Positions 37,921 through 50,035 of a DNA stretch of 64,000 nucleotides are shown in pieces. Every line of letters begins with the position of its first letter. Position 1 is the first letter of the stretch. The notes beneath the pieces were generated by a model. That model had not been told where the DNA came from, made no database searches, and was given only the letters and a program-made list of their open reading frames with translations. The position numbers and the translations under genes are program-made. This stretch comes from Avena insularis (Eukaryota; Streptophyta; Magnoliopsida; Poales; Poaceae): NCBI GenBank assembly GCA_023614405.1, contig CM042697.1:190897189-190961188 (forward strand). Direction: 5' to 3'.

Positions 37921-37932
37921 TGGTATCAGAGC
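37921..37932 (+). promoter_or_regulatory. G3 primer-binding site
   Basis: TGGTATCAGAGC lies five bases after the LTR end (...GTCACA, GTTCT, then the PBS). It is a perfect match to the plant initiator-Met type. Confidence 0.9.
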
Positions 37933-39229
37933 AGTATCCACCATAGGAAAACCTTGCTATTGGTCGATGTTGAGTCTAGTGCTTGTGAAAACTATTTTAA
38001 AAGCTGAAAAGTATTTGCGAAAACTCTAGTATGCTTCTTTTACTTCTTATCCCGTTTCTCTCTAATTCTGGGTCATCTTATCTGGTGTTGATTTTGGAAA
38101 AGTTTTGATATCTCTTCTAGTCTTTCAAAACTTAGGTGCCTTCTAGGCATGTCGATTCTCAGCCAGTTGACCTAGTGTTGAGTTCTCTAGAGTTGTGTGT
38201 GTTGTGAATTCGTTGTTCCCTTTGATCTTGTTCATCTGAGAGATTCCTTTCTACCATGATCTCTCTATCCTTTGGACCCACAATATTATATTGTTGGATC
38301 TACAGTGTTCTATTCCAGGCTTTGAGGTCTCCTTTTTCCTCGTGTGCCTCCTTTCTATTTGTTTGGGTACTTCAGAAGGTGTTCCTTCTTTCAGAAGTTA
38401 CCTCGTGATTATTATCTTGTAGTGTACGTTGTGTCACTCAAATAGTAGTTACTTCTTTTCTTGGGTTTTAACCCTTGGACTTGAACCTAAGATCCCCGAT
38501 TGTGCTGGATTCTGGTGTTGTGAATCTTGTACATGAAGCTGACCTTTAACTCAAGATCCATTCTTTTGACCCCTGTCATTAATGTTCATACATTATCTCA
38601 GGATGGCTTGTATTACAATTCTAGCCTCCAAGCTTGTGGTTATTGTCGTGGTTGAATTGTGACAACTAAGGAGTTCCCCTACCACATGTTATGGCAGATG
38701 TTCTTTAATGGAACCAAATATATCACGACAATAGTACTCCTCGAGAGTCTCGCATATATACTCGTGACTCTGCCACACTCTACCCCTTCTTTGCATTGGT
38801 TTTCGGAAGGTTGTTGACTTATGCATCCACATCTTGGGATTCCATCCTGAGCATGTTCTTTTCCCCTTGTTGTTTTCCGACCTTTGTTTACCAGTTGGTA
38901 ACCAAGTAGTATATGTGCATTGGTGTCTTCCAATGCAAGATACTCCTGTGGTCCGTCATGACAAACCATTTCGGGATGTCTAGGAGAAACAAACTCCAGT
39001 ACCTCGTCAAACCTAGGACCAGGTCAAAGTGTTGTAATCCGCAGATTAATAATCATTGATTCGATTCTGTCTGTTCTATCTTAAAGTATCACACCTTTTA
39101 TAATGGTCATGCTGAGATTCATGACCCTCTTAGTGAAGTGATGCTGCTACACATCTTTACTCACCCTTCCTCAAGCTTTCACGCTCGTGAGTGATGCGTG
39201 TGCGTAATGATGTGGCCATCTGAGATTCT
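37933..39229 (+). other. G3 leader and decayed gag region
   Basis: About 1.3 kb with no open frame longer than a few dozen codons on the plus strand. By position it should be leader plus gag, but I cannot recognise a zinc knuckle or capsid motif. It is probably decayed and internally deleted, since the PBS-to-protease distance is short. Confidence 0.45.
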
Positions 39230-39513
39230 AGCAATATTTATTGTTTTGAACTCCAAGGACATTTGTGTCATTCTTAGCGTGATTGGTTAATCCTATCACT
39301 AAGCAAAGTTTGATTGTTTTACCAAGTCTGTTATTCTGGTACACTCTCTTCGGTCAAAGAGTTAGGCTTGTGCTGAAGCTCTAAGACTATATCTTCTTGC
39401 CTTACCAAGCAAGTTTCCTCTCGAACTAAGTGACATATCTGTGGTTCGTAATATTCTAGATGTCTTCCTAGAAGTATCGCCTTGTTGCCACATGACCGTG
39501 ATGTAAAGTTCTT
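39230..39513 (+). pseudogene. G3 protease and protease-RT linker remnant
   Basis: A degenerate frame contains LNSKDICVILS followed by FTKSVIL, matching the C-terminal part of Gypsy proteases (usually ...IDVILGMDW...). Further on, SDISVVRNILDVFLE and, after a frameshift near 39480, LPHDRDVKF match the conserved linker before RT ([20 protein letters not shown]). Homology stops at about 39513, where Copia gag begins. Several stops and frameshifts are present. Confidence 0.7.
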
Positions 39514-41986
39514 AAGCAAGCAAGTTCTCAAAAAGTTGGAAACAAGATTGAGCTCTTCCTTGGTCAACGAAGTCAAGAAGATGCTTGAGCAACTTCTTAA
39601 AGACAAAGAAGGCTCATCACCCCCATCTCCTCAAGAGTATCAACCATCCATTTTACCTAAAGGGAATACGTCAGTATCCCCCGAGGGTATGGTGGTGGGG
39701 GGTAAACTAGACAACGTTAATTCCTCCACACACAATGATGGTGGGAAGGGTGAGCACCGTGATTCATGGTACTCTCCCGACCCTCCAATCCCTCACCCTC
39801 ATGTATACAATAGAGGTGACCCACCTAAGCTTGAAGAATCTGCTACTTTTGCTCAATGGCAATCACTAATGAGGACTCATATCCGCAGCTCTTGCATTGA
39901 ACTTTGGAACATCATCGAGCATGGACTCTTTATTGGGGATCCAAACAACTTGACAAGAAGAGAGATTGTTAATAGTCAACTCAATGCCACTACTTTGCAT
40001 ATGATTCAACAAGGTTTGGGGACAAAGGATTATCCACACATTGAGCACTTTAGCATTGCCAAGGAAGCTTGGGATGCTCTCACTATGTTGTTTGTTGGAA
40101 ATGAGAGTATGAGGAGGAACCGATATGATGATTTAAGCAATGAAGCCGAAGGCTTCTACATGAAAGAAGGTGAAGATCACGAATACATGTACCGAAGGCT
40201 CAAGACCACCGCCACCGCTTTTAGGAATGTTGGTGCCTCACATGTGGATGATGCATGGATAAAAAGGAAATATGTGACTGCACTCATTCCTTTTGAGCCC
40301 ACTGACTTGAAGAGCTTACAAGGAAGACACAACTACCATCTCATGACCTCAAATGAAGTTATGCAAGAGATGGCCGCTTTCAAGGTTGCCGCCAAGAATG
40401 CCAAAGATGCCCGTGCTCGTGCCCTTGGTATGAGCAATGTTGTCAATGTTGCTTTGAAGGCCAAAGTTGTGGACCATTAGGATGAAGATGATAGTGACGA
40501 AGGGCTTTCCATGGACCATCCCGATGAAGTCAAGATTGCTCATGGTCAATATATGGCTTTCTATGCAAAGAACTTTTGGAAGAACCCCGCCAAGGCCAAG
40601 ATGGAAATGCAACGGAGAAGCAATCCAAATGGGAAAAGAGAGAATACCACTAGGTTGAGAACTTGCTTCAATTGTGGTGACCGCTATCACTTTGTGGCAA
40701 GTTGCCCCTATGAGAAGAGATAAGATCATGGTGGTAAGCTTCTCTTGAAGAAGACTCTCAAGGCACCTTACAAGAAACCTTTCATCAAAAAGAATCCCAT
40801 CAACAAGAAGTCGGGAGAAATTGTCTTGATCACTCATGAAGAATACTCCCCTGACAATGAAGATGATGAAGATGAGGAAGAGGAAACTTCTCATGGTGTG
40901 GCTGCTCTAGCCACCACCTCTACTCCGACATTCTCACTCTTCGATTCTCCAAATGAGAACTCTTCCACCAAGAACGTCACTTGCCTTATGGTAGGAGGAA
41001 CGGAGGTATCCTCATCATCCCGCTCTACTCACTTAGATAATGATGAAATTGATGATGAGATGTCTCTTGATGTTAAAAAGGAATTAATTGCCTTTGATGA
41101 GTTTATGACTAACCTAGAAGGTGATGCTAAGCTACATTTTGGTAACATCTTAGATCAACTCTCACATACTCAAGAGCTTCTAGATGTAAGATGTAAACTT
41201 GGGCATGAACATATGATTGAGCTAGAGGCTTTAAACAATGCTCCAGAAGAAGAACAAGAAACTAGGTTGTCACTTGAATTAAAACTTGAAGGGCTTCATG
41301 AGGCCAATGACATTATTGTTAACAAACTCATCAAAGAGCGTGATCATGCTATTGCTAAATACAAAAGGGCTAAAAAGGACAAGATTGAGTTTGGTGTGGT
41401 TCATGAAAAACTTGTCGAGGACTTTAGTTTGCTTAACAAGGCTCACAAGGCCTTGGAGAGTGAAATCTTGTCACTCACAAAGTCCCATGAAATGCTTCAA
41501 ACTCAATTGGCCAATATTCCTTCACCTAGTAACTTCATTCCATCTAGTAGCACAATTATTCTTGAAGAGAATGCTAGGTTGAAGGGGGAGCTTGCTAAGG
41601 CCACATTTCCACAAGGAAACAAGTCCATTGATGATCTTTTGAGCAAGCAAAGGAGTAGTGGTGATAAAGGGGGCATTGGTTTTGTTTCCAAAACCAAGAA
41701 GAAGAACAATAAGAAGAAGAACAATAAGAAGAAGAAGGACAAGCCCGCACAAGAGACCAACAAGACCATTGTGGAGAGTAAGACCACAAGTGGTAAAACT
41801 ATGTCTCATGATGATTTTGCGGGGAGTGCTAACCCTCACTATGTTCTAATGTGTGATTATTATGGTGATGTGTATGCACAATATGTTGGCCCTTATGATG
41901 GTTATATTGCTTGGTCTATTTGGGTTCCCAAGACCCTTGTTGCTAACAAAAGAGGGCCCATTGAAAAATGGGTACCTAAAAATTAG
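39514..41986 (+). pseudogene. C1 gag (Maximus/SIRE-like), N-terminally truncated
   Basis: The frame is open from 39482, but the first ~11 codons belong to G3 (LPHDRDVKF), so the native start is missing. Gag homology spans a UBN2/retrotran_gag-like core with ESMRRNRY and RRLKT (about 39830-40440), a TAG at 40478, a zinc knuckle CFNCGDRYHFVASC (about 40669-40710), a TAA at 40721, an acidic region, a long coiled coil (about 41140-41510) and a Lys/Asn repeat tail (about 41695-41745). It ends at TAG 41984-41986. The frame is preserved throughout, so damage before the end is two nonsense codons only. It would form the virus-like particle of the element. Confidence 0.82.
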
Positions 41987-43189
41987 CTTGATCTTTTGTA
42001 GACTTATGCTTCCGGAGGGTCAAAGTGGGTGCTTGATAGTGGTTGCACAAGTCATATGACCGGAAGCTCGTCTATTGTCAAGGACTTAAAGCCAAATGAT
42101 GATCAAATCACCGTGACATATGCCGACAAGTCAAAGTCTAAGGTAATGGGTTTCGGGAAGGTAGTGGTTGCTCACGACATTACACTCGTGAACGTCATGC
42201 TCGTTGAAACCCTTGGATACAATTTACTTTCAGTCCATGCTCTTGGAAAGATGGGCTTTGCCGTCTTTGTTGATGATGATATTGTGGTCCTCATGTGGAG
42301 CAAGTCTCTCAAGGTCGCTTTTGTTGGGTACGTCGAACATGACTTGTATGTGGTGGACTTTTTGGGGCAAGCCACTACATGTCCGATGTGCTTATTTGGA
42401 AAGGCCGATGTGGGTTGGCTATGGCATCGCCGACTAGCCCATGTCAATATGAGAACTTTGCAAAGTCTCCATAAAGAGGGCCATATTATGGGACTAAAAG
42501 AAAATGTTTCCTTTGCCAAAGATCGTGTTTGCAGGGCATGTGTTCTAGGGAAGATGCATGACGCTCCTCACAAGCCTAAGAACCAAATCAAGTCTACCAA
42601 GATCTTGGAACTCCTCCATGTGGACCTATTTGGTCCTCCATCTCATGCAAGTCTTGGTGGGAAGAAATATTGCTTGGTGATTGTTGATGACTTTCAAGAT
42701 ACTCTTGGGTTTATTTCTTCAAGTTGAAGAGTGAGACTCAAAAGACTTTTATCGACTTCATCAACTAGGTTCAACGGAAATACAATATTCCTGTTTTGAT
42801 CATAAGAAGTGACAACGGCACCAAGTTCAAGAACTACACCTTGAATGATTTCCTTAGCGATGAGGGGATTAAACATCAATATTCCGCTGCATACACCCCT
42901 CAACAAAATGGTGTGGCCGAAAGGAAGAACCGGCCTCTTGTTGAGATGGCTAGGACCATGTTGGTGGAGTTTAAATCTCCATACAACTTTTGGGCCGAAG
43001 CCATCTCCACCGCTTGCCATGCTTCAAACCAGCTCTACCTCCGCAAAGAAATCAACAAGACTCCATATGAAATACTTACCGGTAACAAGCCCAACATATC
43101 TTACTTCCGGGTGTTCGGTTGTAAGTGTTTCTATCTCATAAAAGGTGTTTGTTTGTCTAAATTCGAGTCTAAAGCATTAGAGGGTATTT
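41987..43189 (+). pseudogene. C1 pol 5' part: protease and integrase
   Basis: Pol continues in the gag frame after two stops (TAG 41984 and TAG 41999). The protease motif WVLDSGCTSHMTG starts near 42026. The integrase HHCC finger runs from WHRRLAHVNM (about 42421) to CRACVLGK (about 42532). The core has LHVDLFGP (first Asp), then a frameshift near 42692, a TAG near 42766, SDNG (second Asp, about 42808) and VAERKNR (Glu, about 42918). It stops at the C2 insertion, just before the FVGYG motif. Some SIRE-type elements express pol by reading through a single stop after gag; here there are two stops, so damage is more likely. Confidence 0.82.
43185..43189. repeat. Target-site duplication of C2 (left), TATTT
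   Basis: TATTT precedes the LTR start TGTTAGAG at 43190 and recurs at 62864-62868 directly after the LTR end CCCCTACA. Confidence 0.95.
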
Positions 43190-43818
43190 TGTTAGAGATA
43201 TGCCCTAGAGGCAATAATAAATATAGTTATTATTTTATCTTTGTGTTTATGATAAATTTTTACATTCATGCTATAATAGTATTAACAAGGAAACATTAAT
43301 ACTTGTGTGATTTGTAAACTTAAATTGAAGTCCCTAGTAAAGCCTCTTCATAATACTGGCTTGTTGGTTAATAAATGATTGTGGTTTCCCTATCATGAAC
43401 ATTGAGATGTTATTAACAAAAAGATCATATCGTTAGGAGAATGATATGGTGGACATACTCCTATAGATAAGCGTAGCATAAAGATCAAGTCATTTTAATA
43501 GTTCAATTGCTATATGCTTTCTGATACATAGTAAACTAATTCCTTCGACCATGAGATCATGCTTATCACCATCACCGGAAGGATGCTTTGATGACATCAA
43601 ACACCACACCGTAACTGGGTGGCTATAAAGGTGGCATTGAGTTTTTAGAAAGTATTGGTTGAGACACATGGATCAAGAGTGGGATTTGTCCATCCATATG
43701 ACGGATAGATATACTTTGGGCCCTCTCGGTGGAATGTCATCCAATTATCTTGCAAGCATGTGACTGACTCACAAGGGATCACATATCACAGGAACGAGAA
43801 AATAGTACTTATCAGTAA
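43190..43818 (+). repeat. C2 5' LTR, part 1
   Basis: It aligns with 60963-61587 of the 3' LTR and starts TGTTAGAG (TGTTGGAG in the partner). It ends at the E2 insertion; bases 43814-43818 (AGTAA) are the left copy of the E2 target duplication. No gene is present. Confidence 0.95.
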
Positions 43819-46800
43819 TGTAGGATCCCCAACCTTTAATAAGATTGAGTCCCCTGTGTTTACAATGCTAGTCCCTGGATCAATAGCTAGCATCCACAGT
43901 TCAGATGTAATATCGAGAAACAAAGGTCATAATACAACTTTATAACCAGGATTAACATAATTTTATTACATCAAACATAGCTCATTAGGCTATTACATTA
44001 CATTGCAGCGGAATAACTATAAGCATTGGGTCCTTCATCTTCAAAGTGCCACAGGCAGATGTTGGTTGTAGACTTTGTAATCCTAATCAATCAATCTTCA
44101 CTAAAACAATCAAACCTGCAACATAATAAGTTACAGCCACAAGGGTCAATACATTTGAATTGTATTGGCAAGTGATACTTTGGTAGTATAGTGGAGTCTA
44201 TCATCTATATGCATTTGGCTAAGTGGAGTTGAGGCTTGCATTGCTCAAAATAGAATTTTTTTCCTATTATTTTTGAAAATAAGCTTTGTTTGGCAAAAAC
44301 AAATTCCAAGGCATCTATCAATCAAAGACTGAAGATCCACTCAGGGCATCTATCAATCAAAGACTGAAGATTTACTTGGCAAAAACAATTTCCCAATCTA
44401 AGATTTTGAGATCCTTGTACCAAGCCATCTCTCCATCAAAGATTGAAGAATTTCACACAACCCTTGTTCACCCACAAGTTTTAATTTAGAAATTTGAATG
44501 ATGAGATTCTTGATTGCTTCCATGTCTTGATGCTCAAATTGTCCTTTTCCATGGACATGGCTAAGTACTTAGGTTTTACACTCTGCAGGTGGTGCACTTT
44601 CCCCCAAGCCTTGGTTTCCCAAGAATGATCCTTGAGAGCCTTTCCTTAGTCAAATGGACGCTCCAACCTATCAATCACTACCACCCACTGTCCAAAGACT
44701 AAGTTCCAGCATCCTAAGATCATGGCAGAGCCCATAATGCCAAGTGGTTGCACTTGAAGCTTCTTCAACATTTGACATCTCAAATCCCTTTGTTTCCTGG
44801 GTGGCCATCCACAAGTGAGATACACAAGCCAAGTCCATGGCCTTGTGAACCACTCAACATAAGCCATTCCTTCCATTCCACCCAGGTGGTTCATTTAACT
44901 TAGTTGTTTTATTTTACAAAAACATAAGTCCTTAGACTTAGAAATTTTTCCATAGTGAATATATAAACCACCCTTGTTTTCTAGTAGCTAGGCTAAGCAT
45001 GATAGTAATAGGAATCTTGACTTAGGTAATTTTCACTAAGGTTTTACCTAATAGGTTTTCCCAAAGCATAGCTTGTACTTAGCAAAAATCCATGCAAGTC
45101 CTATACTTAGAAAAATAATACTAATGCATATATAAAATATAGGAATGGAATATTCATGATGATATCACTTGCCTTTTTGGTAGAGGGTATAAGTTCACTC
45201 CTTGTCCTTGCAACACTCACACTCTTCAAGTCACTACAATCAATCAAGCAAGGCACAAACTCAATCTACCAATCAAGCAAATCAACACATAAAATAACAA
45301 AGTCAAAGAAATGCATGCAAGCATGCCAAGCTTTGCTTTGTTTGCAAAAGTGGTTCCTAGTGGGTCATAGACATTTGGGTACACCTAATGGTCATTTTTG
45401 TAAAGTGGCAAAGTTGTTAGCAAAAGGTTTCACCTCAAAAACCAATTTCAAAACAAGGCACCTATTTGGTCATTTTATGTGGTGAAGAAATATGTCTACT
45501 AGGGTTTTAGTCTATAGGGTTCACCAAACGAGTTGCTATTGCAAAACTTGGTGCTTTTGGTCAGTAGGTTTGGTCCAAACATTTTCTCAAGGTTTTCTTT
45601 ATGAAAGCATTTTCATAAACAAAACAAATAGTTTTAGTTAGCTAGAAATGGACTAAACTAATTAATCCATTCTATTCTTTTCCAAAATCACTTTCCATAC
45701 TATGGGTTGGTTCCTATGGTCAGCAAGGTCACAACAAACTAATTTGCAAAGGTTTTAACCTAGAAATCATTTTTAAATGATTTTTCTAATGTTAGGAAGC
45801 ACACAAAAGAATCTGCAAAGTTAAACAAGCTAGCAGTTACTATTTGCTAAACTAAGGGCAGGGTTGGCTAGGGCTTGTCTTGCTGATTCCAACGACATCA
45901 AATTTGTAAAATTTGGACGTGTGGATCAAAAGATACATGGGTTTGAAAATGGCAAATAAATCTGTTTTCAAATTTCTTTTAAACAGATCTAGTGCCACGC
46001 GTTGCGCTGTGATTGGCCGGTACCGGTTCGGCCGGATCGTGGCTGTGGAGCGTTGGATCTAAAGTGGATCGTGCGGCTTAGGTAGCGTACCTCTTCGGCG
46101 TTTAAGTGAACTAATCGTGTCCGAGGGATCTGCATCTAACGGTCGCTGCTTGTTTGACCTAAAAGGAGCGGCGCTGCGGCGGCTGTTGGCGGCGGAGCGA
46201 TCGGTCGGCGACGGAGGCGACACTACAGGGGGTGAGGGAGAGAGGGGAGATGCTCACCGGGCTCAGGAGGTTGCGGTGATGCTCAACGTGCGATTGACGA
46301 GGCAAGGGGCGCACTGGTTCAGTCGCGATTCCTCGCCGGAGTTGGGAACGGCGGCGGATGGCTCTGCTCGTAGTCGAAGACGGTGCTATGGACCACGAGA
46401 AGACAAACGGCGGTCTGGGTTAGATGCAGGAGATCTTGTCGGAGCTATGGGCGTGAACGAGGAGTGAAGGGGCGGTCTGGTCTTACCGGGGATTGTCGCC
46501 GTAGTTGAAGACAGACGGCGGCGCTGGCTCGGGGCTTGTCGGAGTCGGGGTTCTGGTGCTCCCGCGAGCGAATGGATGGCAAGGAAAGATGCGCTAGGAT
46601 GCGGTGAGTGTGCTCGCGTGCAGAGGTAGGTGAGAGGCGGCGGGGTGTGGCCGGAATTGACGAGGAGGGTCGACGGAGTAGCGGCGGCACAGAGAAAAAT
46701 TGGGGCGGCCTGGGGGCGAGCTTGGAGAAGGGGTCTGAGGGAAAAGACAGAGGAGAGGGAGGCGGTTAAATGGGCATCGTCACAGGGGGAGTGAAGGCCG

Positions 46801-48345
46801 GCATTATGGCGAATTGATGCCGCGAAGCTACAGTAGGAAACGGCGACGAGAGGAGGAAGAACTTGTCGCAGGGTGGGGAAGGAGAACAGTGGAAAGTGGG
46901 CCTACCAGTCAGTGGGAAAAAGAGAAGGAACGGGGTCCACGGGTCAGTGTCACTGCGGGTTGGTTCGAGTGTGAGGAAAACGGTTCGGGGCGAGTGGGTC
47001 CGCTTGGCAGTGAAAGAAAAGGGAGTGGGAGTGGGGTCCAGATGTCATTGACTCAGTGGGTCTGAATCTGGGTGTAAAATGTTTTCCTTCGGGGAGGGAG
47101 TACTGGGCTGGACTGGGCCTAAGCTGGGCTGCTCCTGTTTCTTATTTTTTCTGTCTAAACTTTTTCCTTTTCTAAATCTTTTTCTGTTTTCAATTTCCAA
47201 ACAATTATTCAAACAATTCAATCAAGATTCAAACATTCAATCAGCAAACTTTTCATTTGAATTTGGTTCTGTTTGGCAACATAATCCAAATCTCAAAATG
47301 AAATAATATTTTATTTATTTTTAGGATCCATTTAATAATTAAATAAAATGGATCTTTAGTTATTAGGGTTTGATTTATTTAATAATATTTCCATTTGAAT
47401 TCCAATTATTTTCAAAACCAAACCAGAAGGTTTAATTTGAAAAATAAAAGAATACTTGGAAACTCATCTAAATAAATAAATAAGTTTTGGTGTTTAATTA
47501 AAATGGGAAAGCCTTTTACTTAAATAAAATTGGATATTTAAATCCTTATTATTTTATTTAAATAATTCTTTACTCATTTTAATCAAAGCAAAACCTTTTA
47601 ATAAAAGATTTCAAAGTAGTAATAAAATACTTGGTGTTCATTTAAAATGGGAAAAGCTTTTACTTAAATAAAATTGGATATTTAGATCCTTTATTTTATT
47701 TAAATAAACCTTTACTCATTTTATCAAAACAAAATATTTTATTTCAAAAGTTTGGCCAAAATTAATTTGGCTTATCTTTTCATTTGAAACCAAAGTCTTT
47801 TATTAAAAGATCTAAAACAGTGTTTCCAAAACAATTTATTTTCCTTTGATAAATGTTTATCCAAATAAATCCCTTTAGGATTATTTGTTCACCATTTGGT
47901 ATGGCTTTTGGTAAGGGCTTTATTAGCTTTGGAAATTCAATTTCCTTATCTTATTATATTCATAAGGTTTTGTCTTTGGTTCCAATTTAAGTGAAACCAA
48001 TCTCTATGGTCTTTCTTGATCCTTTGTGAAAATTTGTTGATCAACTTGGTATGGATCAAATCCATGGATTTGGAGATACTTTGGAAAATGATTTCCTTCC
48101 ATTAGGGTTTAGGGTTTTGGGTTTCTTTCCAAATGTTCAAATTTCCAGATACATTCATTGAGGAATGCATTTCCCTTGATTTGAATTTTTGTTGAATTCA
48201 AACTTCTGCCAAAGTTTGTTCAAGATGGGATTTTAAGTCTCCTTTTAGAAACAAAAGTTTCTTTTCACCCTGATTTTCAACAAAAATTTATTTTGTTTAT
48301 TTAATTTTTCACATTACAAGATTTGGAAAATCTTGGGATGTGACA
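43819..48345 (-). repeat. E2 3' LTR, 4527 bp
   Basis: Plus-strand ends are TGTAGGATCCCC and GGGATGTGACA. It is nearly identical to 50036-54514 except for small indels near 44540-44700 and a divergent GC-rich patch near 46140-47000. Same domain layout as E1. No gene is present. Confidence 0.93.
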
Positions 48346-48360
48346 GGCTACCACCCTTAA
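48346..48360 (-). promoter_or_regulatory. E2 polypurine tract
   Basis: Minus-strand TTAAGGGTGGTAGCC abuts the LTR. It is identical to that of E1 and preceded in element sense by the shared GGGACGAGATTTATTT block. Confidence 0.8.
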
Positions 48361-48535
48361 AATAAATCTCGTCCCGAGATTTGGGGAGGCTAGGGTTACA
48401 AGTTGGCTCAAAAGCATCTAGGGTACTACCACCCTTAAAAATTTTCCAACTAAACTACATCTTGGCTTGCTTGGAATCTTGATGAAACTTCCTTGGGAAA
48501 ACTTCTGCATTGTGTCCTTTATTTCCATGCTTGAC

Positions 48536-49393
48536 TCATGGGCTAAGGTTGGGTTTCTCCTTTGGCTTGTTCATCTTGTTCTTCATCTTTTCTGGACAAT
48601 TGCTTGCATAGTGTCCTGGTTCCTTGCAATTGAAACAGTGGATATCTTGGAGTTCTTTATGTTGCTCTTGTGGACAAACTGCTACATAATGGCCTAGCTC
48701 TTTGCAGTTGTTGCACACTACTTGGTCCATCCTTTTATTCTTTATGGACTCTGGGCATCCACTGGGGTTGTGTCCCATTTCCTTACATTTACGACATTGC
48801 ACAAGGCTCATGTCTTGCTTTGGTTTCTTGGGCTTCTTTGATCCTTTGAATTGGGTTGTCTTGTTTGGAGGTATAAGTGGTCCTTTTCCTTTGTCATCAT
48901 CATTCTTGGCATACTTGGATCCTTCTTGTTTCCTTTGTTCAACAATGGCATAGACGGGGCATTGGATAGGTACATGGTCGTTTCCTTCACAAAGGTGACA
49001 AGTAACTTGAGATGTTGGGCATTTGCCAACTGGATGTTCCTCTTCACAATTGGGGCATTGATCTTCATGCTCCTTGGAAGTATGATCCTTGTCTCCACAA
49101 ATATTGCAAGCTGGTGCTCCATCTAGCATAATGTTCTTGTCATCCTTGTTGTCATACACTCTTTTGGGATAGTTTTCTTCCATGCTGATCATTTGATTAG
49201 TCACCTTAAGCATCAGTTGGGATTGTTCTTCCAAAAACTTTTGCAAGGTAGGGTCTTTATCACTATTGTTGGCTATGAACTGAGCTGTTAGTTGGCTCAA
49301 TTGGTGTTGGGTTGCTATGAGTTCTCTCATGTTGACCTCTTGGTTGTTGTTGTTGTCACCATCCTTGATGTTGGAGTCTCTTGGAGTAGTCAT
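48536..49393 (-). CDS. E2 intact multi-zinc-knuckle Gag-like protein, 285 aa
   Basis: An uninterrupted frame, ATG 49393 to TGA 48536. Residues 1-70 are Gln/Asn-rich and probably helical. Residues 96-145 hold three cysteine clusters: C96-X2-C99-X4-H104 with a distant C113 (atypical), C113-X2-C116-X3-H120-X4-C125, and a canonical knuckle 132-145. A Lys-rich linker (about 160-193) leads to three canonical CX2CX4HX4C knuckles at 200-213, 227-240 and 253-266. No capsid, protease or RT domain is recognisable. Zinc-knuckle arrays bind single-stranded nucleic acid, so a role in packaging or chaperoning the element's RNA is likely (inference). All canonical ligands are also kept in E1. It could alternatively be a captured host CNBP-like knuckle protein. 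Confidence 0.85.
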   Translation of the reverse strand: MTTPRDSNIKDGDNNNNQEVNMRELIATQHQLSQLTAQFIANNSDKDPTLQKFLEEQSQLMLKVTNQMISMEENYPKRVYDNKDDKNIMLDGAPACNICGDKDHTSKEHEDQCPNCEEEHPVGKCPTSQVTCHLCEGNDHVPIQCPVYAIVEQRKQEGSKYAKNDDDKGKGPLIPPNKTTQFKGSKKPKKPKQDMSLVQCRKCKEMGHNPSGCPESIKNKRMDQVVCNNCKELGHYVAVCPQEQHKELQDIHCFNCKEPGHYASNCPEKMKNKMNKPKEKPNLSP

Positions 49394-50021
49394 CTGTTTG
49401 GGGTTGGATTGGGATTAGAATAGGCAAAAGATTTCTAAAGGAATCAATCCTAATCACACACATCACAATTCACACAAGCAATGTGCAAGCAATCACAAAC
49501 AAACACTCCACTCAAACAACAGTTTCAAGCACATTCTTAGGCAACAAAATATTTTTGTTACACCACATAAGTTGGTGGGTTTGACTTAAACTAAATATGG
49601 TGGTCCATCTATATGGTTCACTTGTGATCTTTCTATTCTTCTTGATTGAGATCTTTGTTTCCTTGGAGAATTCTTGTCTCTTGGTCACAAATACTTCAAA
49701 GATGTTGATGGCTCCTTCTAAGTTGTTTTTCCTTAGTCTTCAAGTGAAATGTTACTCAAGACTTGTAGTCTTTAGTGATATCCAAGTTGAAGTCCTTGGT
49801 GTACATGTTGAAGATGTCCTTTGCACATGGTGTAGTCTTTGGTCATGGGGTAGGCTTTTCCATCAAGTTTGAAATAGAAGAGAAGTAGAGTTGAAACCAA
49901 AATGGTTGAGGAAAGAGTTTACAAGATTGTTTTTGTAAATAAGTTTTGGAATAAGACAACTCCTATTTTTCTAAGGGTTTTTGTCCAATCCTAGGGTTAC
50001 AAATCCTACAGGCAACACAAT
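49394..50021 (-). other. E2 untranslated leader
   Basis: Non-coding region between the PBS and the zinc-knuckle gene, homologous to E1 5617-6271. No other feature is recognisable. Confidence 0.6.
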
Positions 50022-50033
50022 GCTCTGATACCA
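50022..50033 (-). promoter_or_regulatory. E2 primer-binding site
   Basis: GCTCTGATACCA on the plus strand (TGGTATCAGAGC on the minus strand), two bases from the LTR. Confidence 0.9.
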
Positions 50034-50035
50034 TC

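Larger units (their letters stand above)
34882..39513 (+). mobile_element. G3: decayed Gypsy element (LTR, PBS, internal remnant)
   Basis: An LTR ending GGGTGTCACA (37915) is followed by a perfect tRNA-Met primer site, so the element reads on the plus strand. G2 interrupts its LTR on the left. The internal part is only 1.6 kb and heavily decayed, ending in a protease-RT linker remnant directly fused to C1. RT, integrase and the 3' LTR are absent from the window. Confidence 0.8.

Noticed and set aside
37921..37932. Possible tRNA-Met gene fragment
   Set aside because: Only the 12-base 3'-end complement is present, next to an LTR: a primer-binding site, not a tRNA gene. The same holds at 6272, 30158, 50022 and 55777.
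39482..39512. Met start for Copia gag
   Set aside because: These residues match the Gypsy protease-RT linker; the true C1 gag N-terminus is missing.
41503..41839. Minus-strand Ser/Phe/Leu-rich frames
   Set aside because: Antisense of the Lys/Asn-rich tail of C1 gag.
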